A stretch of DNA of 64,000 nt, taken from NCBI GenBank assembly GCA_002179805.1, contig NAVB01000167.1:1-64000 (forward strand). Reading direction: 5' to 3'. The DNA comes from Acanthamoeba lenticulata (Eukaryota; Discosea; Longamoebia; Acanthamoebidae). The notes below the pieces were generated by a model. It saw only the letters and a list, made by a program, of their open reading frames with translations. It did not search any database and was not told the origin of the DNA. The translations under genes were made by a program, and so were the position numbers. Below, piece after piece: positions 1-8,517 of the stretch (position 1 is its first letter; each line of letters begins with the position of its first letter).

Positions 1-71
1 CCCCATCGTCAGGCCCCGGACATCGGCTCACCTCTGCGTATCTTCATCATCATCGTCATCCTCATCATCAG

Positions 72-690
72 ATCGCAGTCGATTCTGTTGACGTGCGGCG
101 TGCCCAAGCGGAGGACCTGGGGCGCGGAGGACCCCGTCGAGATCACCGGTACGCGCGCCGTCCAAGCGAGCCTCATGAGGGCGGGATGACTCACGCGAGT
201 GTGATCAATGCTGTTGTGGTGATGAACGCGTGCAGTCAAGGTGGAGAACAACTCGAGCAAGACGATCAAGCAGATCCAGGTCTTCCTCCAGCGTGCAGAG
301 CAGGGCAAGGCGGCGCCCAAGGAAAAGGACGCGCGTGCCAAGGCCCTGCGTGAGCGGACCGAGCAGAGCTTCGAGTCGGGCGCCGTCGGGCTGCCGCTGG
401 AGGCCTGGCAGGTGCTCAAGACGTCCCTCGACTACACGCTCCCCGCCAAGGACGTCCTGCGCACCTTTGCCGAGCCCGAGTCCGCCGAGACGTCGACGCC
501 GTCGAGCCCGTACACCAGCAGCGAGTCGCTCGTCGTGCCCGCCAGCGAGAATGGCGAGTCCGTGGTCGACAATGGCTACGAGCTCGTGGTCAAGGTGAGC
601 CTGAGCCGTGGAGATGACGTGCCCAAGCTCTTCACCCGCATCGGCATGTCTCCGCTCGTGGCCTACGTCCCGCTCAGCATCGTCCTCTAG
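72..690 (+). CDS. Arrestin-like protein, C-terminal part (5' end outside window)
   Basis: This is the 3' end of an arrestin-domain gene. I read two exons, about 72 (or 79)-148 and 236-690, joined in phase 1 across an 87-nt GTACGC...GCAG intron. The joined product has the arrestin C-domain pattern: a stretch ending EDPVEITV runs into KVENNSSKTIKQIQVFLQ, which resembles the beta-strand where arrestins have N-S-S-K-T-V-K-x-I. The C-terminus (ELVVKVSLSR, then PLVAYVPLSIVL) matches the last beta-strands. Arrestin-domain proteins are cytosolic adaptors that couple membrane cargo to endocytosis and ubiquitination; no specific partner can be named here. The middle carries a Ser/Thr-rich loop. The exon upstream of about 72 is unresolved. 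Fragments of the N-terminal arrestin domain should lie just before the window. Confidence 0.75.
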
Positions 691-2511
691 ACGACAGAGA
701 GGCATTCTGTTTATTTTTTTTAAAAAACGAAGCCCTTTTTCCTTGCGTACACGCCGTGACACCAGAAAGGCGTCTCGCCTTCCCATGGGCGTCCATCGCC
801 TTCCTCGGGCTATGGGTGTTGATCAGCTCTGAGTGAGAGTGCCTTGACGTATGAACCGGTGTAAATATTTTCTTGTGATTGTAATGCCATATACCCGCGG
901 GTGTATCTGCACATGTAGTTCAGGACATGCAGTTACACCAGTTCGCCGTCTTCAACGACGACGATCCGATCTTTCCGCCCCTTAAGAGAACAGAGATGAG
1001 CAGAGACGCAGCGGACTCAAAACGTTGCATTGCGGAATGGAAAAAAGGAAAGAGCAGTTTGTTACAATCAGAAAATATGTACAACGCTTTTCGCGCCTTT
1101 CTTGCGCGTTGCGAGATTGAACAAAATCTCTCGTTCAATGGAGAGGTATAGAGGAATCGCAAGAAGTTCTCGTCTTGCGTGCACGGTAGAGTAGTTCAAT
1201 CGACGATACCGAAGAAGCGGGCGATCCAATACGTTTTCTTGGGCCTGGCAGGCATGGTGAAGCGAACGTTGTTGCTAGAGAACGCGTCGATTCTTTCTTG
1301 AAGCTGGCCAAGGTCAGCCTGCTCCTTTGCAATGTAGGTCATGAGCGCTCCGTTTGCCTACATGCGCCGGTCGGTTAGGCTGAGCAGTACCTCAGGTTTG
1401 ACAACGAAAAAGTACCTGAACAAGTGTACAAAGTGGCGTGGTGGCGAACGAACTGGCAGCAGCAGGAGCAGCGACGTGGGTTGCGGGTGTGCGCGTCATA
1501 CTCAGAGAGCTCTGTTTCGCGCTGTAGATGAATGGTTTTGAGTTGAACACGACCTCTTGGCCTCTTCACGGGACGCTAGGTTCGGAGAGTCATGTATTCA
1601 CGTTCAACTTTCTTGAAATTCACCATACAGCTGTGATGGCCACTAAGTCGACTGTGGGCCATATACACCGGATCGAGACTACGGCGCAATTGTATCCAGG
1701 TGGCAGCTGATGTTGCTGTTTGCAAACCCTTTTATGGTTTCGCTTGCGGAGCTCCCGGTCGGAGTCCAGTCTCGCGAGAGAAATCTAAGCTGTGGCCAAT
1801 TGGTCAGTGATAAGGGTAACGACGCCGGTTCGCACATGCAGAAACCTGAACCTTCTCCGACTGGCTAGGATTGTTGGCCAGCAGGGCAACCATCCCAAGC
1901 GACGATGAGCGCTGTATTGCATGTCATCGCCTCTGTGATCAGAGAACCGGTGTTCCAGGGGTCAGTAGATGGTCTGACAGGTGGTCCGCCCTCGCGCAGC
2001 ACTTGCCACCACCTGCTTAACAACAACCGCGAACAGACCTCACCGAGCACAAAATATCCACTTGCAAGGGGATATGCTTGCGCAAGTACCATATCCCCTT
2101 GCAAGTGCTACGCCAAGGTCGGTAATGAGTACCTGGTTAATCTAGAGCAAAGATTAACCTTGCAAGTGCCAAATGCTCCAGCAAGAAGTTTCCGCTCGTG
2201 TTGTATTCCCGACGTGCGTTGCGTTTTCGCAGATGTGAAAAAGGCGGGAAGGTAAATTTCGTATATTTATCTATTTTTTAATTTTTTTGTGCGAGAGAGA
2301 AAGAAAAATAAAGCGGCCACGAAAAAGTTTTCGGGCAGACAACATCGAAGACCTCTGCTTCAAAGTTGGCAGATTACACTACATTCATCACCACGATGCC
2401 CGAGAAGCCGCGCGAGCCAGAGGCGTTCGTGGCAGTGGTGCCATTCGAGTGCGGCAAATGGCTCAAACTTGGCATTAAGCTTCGCAAGGCTGATGGTATC
2501 GCCGAAAGCAA
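691..2511. other. Gene-poor stretch with small inverted repeats
   Basis: No convincing gene is visible on either strand. Open frames are short, lack GC-rich third positions and share no recognisable motifs. The tract directly after the arrestin stop has an AT-rich 3' region near 710-730. The only structured element is a set of inverted repeats at 2059-2159, listed separately. A forward frame from 2399 to 2707 opens with an ATG but is better read as the antisense of the decayed gene on the minus strand. Confidence 0.5.
2059..2170. repeat. Nested inverted repeats
   Basis: A perfect 18-bp inverted repeat lies at 2059-2076 and 2090-2107 (arms CACTTGCAAGGGGATATG and its complement). The 13-nt spacer itself contains the 10-bp palindrome CTTGCGCAAG at 2077-2086. 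A second perfect 9-bp inverted repeat (GGTTAATCT / AGATTAACC) follows at 2135-2143 and 2151-2159. The word TTGCAAGTGC then recurs at 2161-2170. The elements are seen directly. Their role (DNA hairpin, structured transcript or remnant of a small transposon) is unknown. Confidence 0.7.
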
Positions 2512-3956
2512 TTATGGACTTGAGCTGGCGCTCTGTGATGGATTGGATGATCGTGTCGCAGCAGCAGACGCGCCCAGAGACTTGGTCGCTTGGCTGGGGC
2601 TTGACGAAGGATTTCGTGTCGGCGAGGAGGAAGTGCTCGTGGAGGAGGATCAAATCGGTGAGTGCGGCAGCGTCCGTGAGCCGAATATTGACGCCAAGCC
2701 CGTGTAGATGGCGCTGGGCGAAGGCGAGAACGACATTGTTGGCGAGGGGGAAGGCGAGAATGTGGGCGTGGTGGAAGGGCTCGACCCGGTCGACATCAAC
2801 GGCGTTGGACTGGCCGGTGGGCTCATGCTGGTTGAAGGGGTTGAGCTCCTTGATGGGCTGGGCGATGCGCTTGAGGAAGGTGACTTGGACGAGGACGGAC
2901 TGCTCGTTGCGCTGGCCGTCACGCTGGGTGTCACGCTGGTTGATGGTGTTGGTGTGCTTGAGGGGGAGAGTGCCGGGTTGGGTGACAGACGTGGGCTGCC
3001 TGTGGGCGTCGCCGTCAGTGTGGTCGACGGGGAGGGTGTGGTGGACTTGGAAGGCGACGTCGAGCCCCCCATGGATGGTGAAGAAGTTGGCGAGATGGCT
3101 GACGCTGACGGGGAGACCATCGCCGGGGCACTGGCAGAGGGAGAGGCAGATGCGATGACGATGCTGTTGGCAGAGAAGAGGTCGACGACGTCGGTGAGAC
3201 TACCGAGGTCGACGGCGAGGGTGCAGCTGCTGAGGTCGACGGCAATGGCGCGGCTGCCGATGGTGACGGCATCGGTGCGACTTGTGAGGGCAATGGCGAT
3301 GGTGACGGGGAGCGCAAAGGTGAGGACCAGTCGTAGAGTGCCCCAAAGGTGAGCGTGGTGGGAACGCGAACGACCGCGCCGCCGAGTCAAACAGGCGCAC
3401 GACCACCGTGCCCTGTGGCGGCAAGTCGCCCGCGAGCGGGTCGGTCACGGCGAACCGCGCCGTGCCATCCAGGTCGAGCTGCTCGGTGAACAGGTGGGGC
3501 GCGTGCTGAAGGTCTGCACGTGGGACACCACGCGTTCAAGCAGCCAGGTCGTCTTCACGCTCAACGGGATGTACCTGACGTGGCACAAGCGCAAAGAGCT
3601 CCCTGGGAGCGTCCAGTGCGCATCGACGATGCTCCCACCAGAGACCGAACCCGCACCAAAGTAGAGCAGCATCGGGGCGTCTGCTGAGATCGCGCCTGCA
3701 ATGGCGGCGTAGCCAGCCAGCAGCGGTACGATGAGATGTTGGTCATGGCGGCACAGTCCGTGGTCATGAACTCGGGGCACGGCACACACTGGCTCAGCGC
3801 TCCTGCTGGGTACCTGCTGCGCGCTCACGCGGCGCTCACGAGCGTAATGCTGTCCCCACTGGCGAGCACGCGCCCGTTCCACGAGAGCGTACTCGCGCTG
3901 GTGTCTGCGCTGACATTCCAGGTGGCAGAGCTGTGCTGAGCCAGTTGAATTGGCAT
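2512..3956 (-). pseudogene. Decayed secreted/extracellular Ser-Thr-Pro-rich protein gene (probable)
   Basis: The minus strand carries coding-like fragments in shifting frames. From about 3956 there is an extracellular-looking start (ATWNVSADTSASTL, then SWNGRVLASGDSITL) that hits a stop. Next comes a Cys-containing part (CVPCPEFMTTDC) near 3780. Near 3460 follows DGTARFAVTDPLAGDL with PQGTVVVRLFDSAAR. From about 3200 to 2653 there is a long Ser/Thr/Pro-rich mucin-like stretch. That stretch ends at a TGA at 2650-2652, yet the same frame continues as a Ser-rich sequence to a TAA at 2512. Frame changes and this readable sequence past a stop suggest decay or sequence errors; I could not build one intact splice model. 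Mucin-like stalks usually belong to cell-surface proteins. A real multi-exon gene with introns I missed remains possible. Confidence 0.35.
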
Positions 3957-4209
3957 CAGCTTGTGGTGGGAGAGGACGTTCTAGCCCATGGTGGTGACAA
4001 AAGCTGAGAATTACGCGTGCTGGCCATTCAACAACAAACAAAAAAATTCGTTCACCAAGCCCACGCCAAACGCTTATTTGTCCATAAGAGGTTTCACGTT
4101 CAACGCGCTTTTTTTAAGATCTTTTTGTTGCATGTTTCTGGCCAACCAATATCGGTCTCGTGCGCTCTCAACAAGACAAGAAGCAACATTACCAACAATT
4201 TGAGCGGTG

Positions 4210-4844
4210 TCAGAGCGCTTCCACTTGCTGGCCAGCCTGGGAATGCTCACCTTCCACATCAACCAGCTCCACATGGTCCGGCATGAGCACCGTGGTGGCG
4301 CGTCGCTGGCGGAGGAAGCGGATCAAGAAGAAGCCCGCCACGGCCAAGACGCCAATGGCCGCAACCACAGCGACGATGATGAGCAACGCGACGGCTCCTC
4401 GTGACAGTCCATCGGAGTCCTTGTTTGACGAGGGGCAGCTGGCTCGAACCCCCAGCCGGACTGGGCCAACGGAGGTCCAGGAACACTCGTCGTTGCACTT
4501 GAGCTCCAACTCCACCAACGCTGGACCTCCGCACGAGGGGCCAGCGAAGATGTGAAGCTTGAAGCCATCGCCAGAGCGTTCAAGCAGGGCTGCTGAACCG
4601 GTGTCGACATCACACTCGCCCACCACTGTCTGCGAGCAGGCGGTAGAGTTGCCATAGCTGCCTGGGCAGATGCACAACAGGACAGTTTCTTTACCTGTTG
4701 TACAGCAAGCAGAAGAGGTAAAGTCAGGACGATGTGTGACCAGCTGAGCAAGTACGCACCGGCTACAAGAAGAGGCGAGAACAAGAGGAGGCAAAAAAGC
4801 AGGTGGAGTGTTGTCATCTTGTGGAGGAGAGAAAACTTGATCAC
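4210..4844 (-). CDS. Small type I membrane protein, unknown function
   Basis: Two exons, 4760-4844 and 4210-4694, join in phase 1 across a 65-nt GTGCGT...ACAG intron. The product is about 189 residues. The first exon encodes a signal peptide (MTTLHLLFCLLLFSPLLVAG from the second Met at 4817; the first Met is at 4844). The luminal part has about eight cysteines in a compact domain that includes CICPGSYGNSTAC, ECDVDTG, AGPSCGG and CNDECSW. A single transmembrane helix follows (GAVALLIIVAVVAAIGVLAV), then a basic stop-transfer (RFLRQRR) and a 30-residue cytoplasmic tail. This is the layout of a surface receptor or adhesin. I do not recognise the family. It is transcribed toward the decayed surface-protein gene at 2.5-4 kb. 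Confidence 0.6.
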
Positions 4845-4875
4845 AACAGAAACACAAGGAGCTTGTCTTTATGAA

Positions 4876-5163
4876 CTACTCCGGACTGCACTTCACCGAA
4901 GTGCGCGCTTCTGTCGGCATCAGGAGCAACTGCCGGAAGGCCAGAACCTCTGGTTGGTGGTCCGACAATACAGAATTAGAGTTACCAACAGGCACGCGCC
5001 TTCTCTGTTGCAGTGGAATACCAATCAACATGGGATCCGCAATAGTGACCTCCACATGTTGCCAGGCGAAATGGGCCACTAGATAGATTATGAGAACAAG
5101 CGGTGCCCATATTGTAGACATGAAATCAGTTCTTGAACAACCGACTGTTAGAACCATTCTCAT
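4876..5163 (-). CDS. Possible short membrane protein
   Basis: An uninterrupted 95-codon frame starts at an ATG and carries one hydrophobic segment near its N-terminus (STIWAPLVLIIYLVAHFAW, residues about 16-34). That would make a signal anchor. Codon bias is weak compared with neighbouring genes, and the frame ends only 31 nt before the start of the next minus-strand gene. It could be a real small gene, a 5' exon of the downstream gene, or chance. I recognise no family. Confidence 0.3.
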   Translation of the reverse strand: MRMVLTVGCSRTDFMSTIWAPLVLIIYLVAHFAWQHVEVTIADPMLIGIPLQQRRRVPVGNSNSVLSDHQPEVLAFRQLLLMPTEARTSVKCSPE

Positions 5164-5407
5164 TGTCGTGCAGCTCCTTAGACGCAGCGAGTTGTACGCT
5201 TGCCATGAGACCGGCCGAGCCCAAAGGCTGGGCTTTATGGGCTGTCAGGACTGCACTGGTTGCTGCTGATTGGCTTTTTTAATGTTGTATTAAGAAAAAC
5301 CAAGGATTGGAACCTGGACAACACTTGAGGGCAAAACGACCACGAAATTTTGTGCGATTGTTATGCAGAATTCCAATGCAGAACGTTGTAGGTCAGACGC
5401 GCTCAAG

Positions 5408-5415
5408 TATAAAAA
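5408..5415 (+). promoter_or_regulatory. TATA-box-like element
   Basis: The sequence TATAAAAA followed by GGGCG lies upstream of the Ser/Thr/Pro-rich gene. It is a good TATA match in a tract otherwise poor in such elements. Transcription would start about 30 nt downstream, giving a long leader through the frame-switching Pro/Ser repeat region before the first in-frame ATG at 5907. Confidence 0.4.
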
Positions 5416-5469
5416 GGGCGACAAGAGGTGCGAAAGGACACCACAATACCTTTAAACCAGCGTGTTACA

Positions 5470-5850
5470 TACCCTCCACACGGCCAGGCCAGCCTTTGGT
5501 TCCCAGCTTGTGAGCACCACCACCAGCGCCACCCGCGGCCAGGCCAGCCATTGGCGCCGAGCTTGTGAGCGCCACCACCAGCGCCACCACCAGCGCCACC
5601 ACCACACGCCATCCACAATAGCTACGCCGTCCAGCTTACCGCCGTGCACGCCGTCAAGCTCACGCCGTCCAGCTCGCCGTTGAGCACTCCGGCTCACCGC
5701 CCAGGTCAACTTTGAGCACGCCATCCACTAGGCCATCGTCCCCGCCGCCCAGCTCACGCCGTCCAGCTCGCCGTTGAGCACGCCATCCAGCTCGCCGTCC
5801 AGGTCACCGTCCAGGTCACCGTTGAGCACGCCTTCGAGGTCAGCTCGCCT
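5470..5850 (+). repeat. Imperfect tandem repeats of CCA/GCC-rich words
   Basis: Short words recur many times, for example CACCACCAGCGCCAC at 5516-5608 and ACGCCGTCCAGCTCGCCGTTGAGC with close variants at 5640-5830. The frame that would encode Ser/Pro repeats changes several times across this interval, so the tract is not one open frame. It looks like a minisatellite that has expanded out of the Ser/Pro-coding repeats of the gene just downstream. Confidence 0.5.
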
Positions 5851-5906
5851 ACTTGCCATCGAGCACACCATTGCCGTCGCACACGCCGTCAAGCTCACCG
5901 TCGAGC

Positions 5907-6424
5907 ATGTCATCCAGCTCACCGTCGAGGACACCCACGCGCTCGCCTACTCGCCAGCCATCAAGCACGCCATCGGTCACGCCGACGCCCACGCCGACGC
6001 CCACGCGCACTCATTCGTCTTCGCCCTTCACCACGCAAGCGCCCACAACGGCGCCCTCGACGGCGCCCTTCAACACTGGAGTGACGGCCGGACTGCCCTC
6101 AACTGTCGCAACGGCCCACACCGCCACAACTCCGCCCCTCAGCACTGGAGCGACCGCCGGGCTGCCCTCAACTGTCGCAACAGCCCACACGGCCACAACT
6201 GGACCTGCTCCGGACGAAAAGGAGCTTTGCGACACACTGATGCAGGTACTCTTTTGTAACCTGCTCTTCATATCACTCACACGCACATGCAGGCCAATGG
6301 AGAGATCATGACCTTAGTAGCGAAGCAGCAGGCGGACCTTCAACAACTGCTCATCAGAATTGAGGAGTTCACAAGCAACAACACCAGCTTTACCATGAAC
6401 ACAAGGCCGAAGAAGACAGCTTGA
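5907..6424 (+). CDS. Ser/Thr/Pro-rich mucin-like protein
   Basis: Exons 5907-6245 and 6293-6424 join in phase 0 across a 47-nt GTACTC...TGCAG intron, giving about 156 residues from the first in-frame ATG. The N-terminal two thirds are Ser/Thr/Pro-rich (for example TPSVTPTPTPTPTRTHSSSP). They include two near-identical 23-residue units (TGVTAGLPSTVATAHTATT and TGATAGLPSTVATAHTATT). The C-terminal third is helical (DEKELCDTLMQ, then EIMTLVAKQQADLQQLLIRI). No signal peptide is visible, so the true start may lie upstream in the repeat tract or on an unseen exon. Such regions are usually heavily O-glycosylated stalks. Function unknown. Confidence 0.4.
6063..6200 (+). repeat. Two tandem 69-bp coding repeats
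   Basis: Copies at about 6063-6131 and 6132-6200 differ at only a handful of positions and keep the reading frame (23 codons each). Changes such as AACACTGGAGTG versus AGCACTGGAGCG make them distinguishable. They point to recent in-frame expansion of the mucin-like protein. Confidence 0.75.
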
Positions 6425-6549
6425 GCCTCGGCCTTGAACGTCTTCGCGTGCTTCGTGCTTACCTCACACTTTACCCCGGGAGACAAGTGATGTATAGTTC
6501 CGTTTTTCCTTTTGAATAGGGCCCTGGAGCACGGCCTGTTATGCACCAA

Positions 6550-8142
6550 TCAGAGGTTCTTCACCATGAGGGCTCCTCTTGGGACCAGGTCTGACAAGCA
6601 CACACGACCACCCCCGCAAGCACGCCAGGCGTAAGTGCCAGACAAGAACCAAAGTACGTCATCAACTGTTCGGCATGTGTGGTGGTACCGGCCGCCCGGA
6701 GGGTGGTCGCGTCGAGCGCGGCCCCGGTGTAGTCCTTGCGCGGGAAGGTCGTGCTCAGCGCGAATGGCCTCGCCTCGCTCCTGAAAATAAATATTTGATC
6801 ATTAAATCATAAAAGAAAATCGCCTTAAAGACCAATCGTCTTATCACAGGCCTCAGGAGATGCGTGCGCACCTGTTGGCCTGGACCCAGACATAGACGGC
6901 TCGAAGCGAGTCGTCGGGCTTGAACGTGTGCTGCAGGGTCTTGCCGTCGGGGAATCGCACCTGCACCACCGCCTCCGTCGCCGCGGCGGCCGTCGCTCCG
7001 GCAGTAGGGGCAGCAGCGGCGGGCGCAGGGGCGGCGGCGGCAGGAGCAGCGGCGGGCGGCTGGCGGGCGGCGATCTTGGCGGCCTTCTCGCGGGCCAGGC
7101 GCTCCTTGAGCTCGCGTCGCGCGCGGGCGTCCTCCTCCTTCTCCTTCTGACGCAGGGCGAGCTGGCGCTTGATCTCGTCCTCCTTAAACTTCTCCTTAGC
7201 CGCCACGAGCTCCTTCCCCATCTGTCGCCTCTTGATCTCCCGCTCGCGCTCGGCCTGTGGTGCAAGGTGGCGATTAAGTTTAATAATTAATATATAAAAA
7301 TAATGTTAAAAAATTGATTAATTAAAAATATTTGATAATCGTGAGAAGGTCAAAGAGAAGTGGACCTTGGCCTCTTCCTCCTGCTTGCGCTGGAGGATCT
7401 CTTTGCGCTTCTGCTCGAGGCGCTTGAGGGCGGCCTCACGCTCCTCGGGCGTCAGGGGCTTCCGCTCCGGCATGGGGATGTCCTCCGTGTAGTGTCCAAA
7501 CTCGTGGTCTGCGCAGCATTCCAAAACGGTGAGGCGGGACAGGGACTGGGACAACGCCACAAGATCCATGAATGAACAAAGGAAGGAAGGAAGGAAGGAA
7601 GGGCGCATACCGGGGTCGTGGTTGATGAGGCGCTGCTCGTAGCAGCCATCGCAGAGGTCAAAGTCCGCGCACGACTTGCACTTGTGGCGGGTTCCGACGA
7701 TTTGCTCCTTGCACTTGTCGCTGCACAGGTGGACGACACGTCAGCAAACAAAAAGAAAAGAAGGAAGGAATGGAGCAGAGGAAAGAAAGAGCTGAGACAC
7801 GAGGCGACGTACCAGACGGCGTTGTGGACGGTCGGTGGCTTCTCGCCGCCACTGCTGCCGTCGACGGCCATCGGCTGGGGGGCCTGGTGGCCACCAGCGT
7901 CGCCGCCAGCCGTGGCTCCTGCTGGTGCAACCTCGCTGGCAGACTCGGGGTGCGCAAAGATCCTGTGCGTGCATGAAGAAGTTGAAAGTCAGGGCATTTG
8001 GAGAAGAATCAAATGGGTCAGCACAGAATCTGACGTACCACTCCATGGCAGCCTCAGTAGAGGTATTGCCTGTGGCCGCAATCGCCTTGTTCGCCTGGGC
8101 CTGTGAGAAACCCATCTCCATCAGTTGCGCAACCGACGCCAT
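6550..8142 (-). CDS. UBA - ZZ zinc finger - UBX domain protein (p97/Cdc48 cofactor-like)
   Basis: Seven exons (8039-8142, 7813-7962, 7611-7720, 7366-7508, 6872-7254, 6689-6780, 6550-6590) join in matching phases to 340 residues. Residues 1-45 are a UBA domain (MASVAQLMEMGFSQAQANKA ... AAMEWIFAHPES). Residues about 85-130 are a ZZ-type zinc finger with HNAVCDKCKEQIVGTRHKC, then KSCADFDLCDGCYE and a trailing HDPDHEF. A Lys/Glu-rich coiled coil (150-225) and an Ala/Pro linker follow. The C-terminus is a UBX domain (VQVRFPDGKTLQHTFKPDDS ... FALSTTFPRKDYT ... LVPRGALMV) that keeps the FPR touch-turn used to bind the p97 N-domain. UBA-UBX proteins of the UBXN1/SAKS1 type deliver ubiquitylated clients to p97. 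The ZZ finger between them is unusual. The two last exons were placed by homology to the end of the UBX fold. Confidence 0.85.
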
Positions 8143-8517
8143 CTTCTTGTTCTTCTGTGATCTTTACTCGCTTGTTTGCTGTCTGTTTTTCTCTTTTTCT
8201 TTTTCTTTTCTCGAACTTGCACTTTGGTTTGCTTTGATCTCTGTTTTTGTCTGGTCTAATTCGCCGACATCTCGCTCCCGTTTCAAGTCCGCGTCGCCGC
8301 CACTCTCGTCGTTCAACGTTGTCTCTCGGTGAGCCCGAAGAGCAACGCCGATCGCGACAGCACATTGGCCATAAACCTGCTGGCGTGGACTTGCGTGTCA
8401 CGCTCTTGCGCCTGTGGTTCGTTTGGGCACAAGTTGTGCGGGGGAAGGAGATAAATGACCAACAGGCAGAATAACTGAAGAAAAAGTTGAAGGAAGAGGT
8501 TCTGCACAACCAACAAC

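Noticed and set aside
920..1332. Short frames on both strands of the first intergenic tract
   Set aside because: Overlapping frames of similar length on both strands with neutral codon use and no motif.
2399..2707. Forward frame opening MPEKPREPEAF that could be a 102-residue protein
   Set aside because: It is antisense to a Ser/Pro-rich minus-strand frame and continues into an antisense Gly/Glu/Asp repeat; no family motif or splice context supports it.
2708..3352. Forward frame rich in Gly, Glu, Val and Asp
   Set aside because: It is the complement of the Ser/Thr/Pro-rich stretch; the composition is a by-product of TCN/CCN/ACN codons on the other strand.
6579..6812. Forward frame of 77 codons
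   Set aside because: The minus strand here holds the last two exons and an intron of the UBX-domain gene, which explain the GC-rich part.
7578..7602. GGAA-type tandem repeat considered as a regulatory or CRISPR-like array
   Set aside because: It is a simple AAGG microsatellite inside an intron; there are no spacers and no associated genes.
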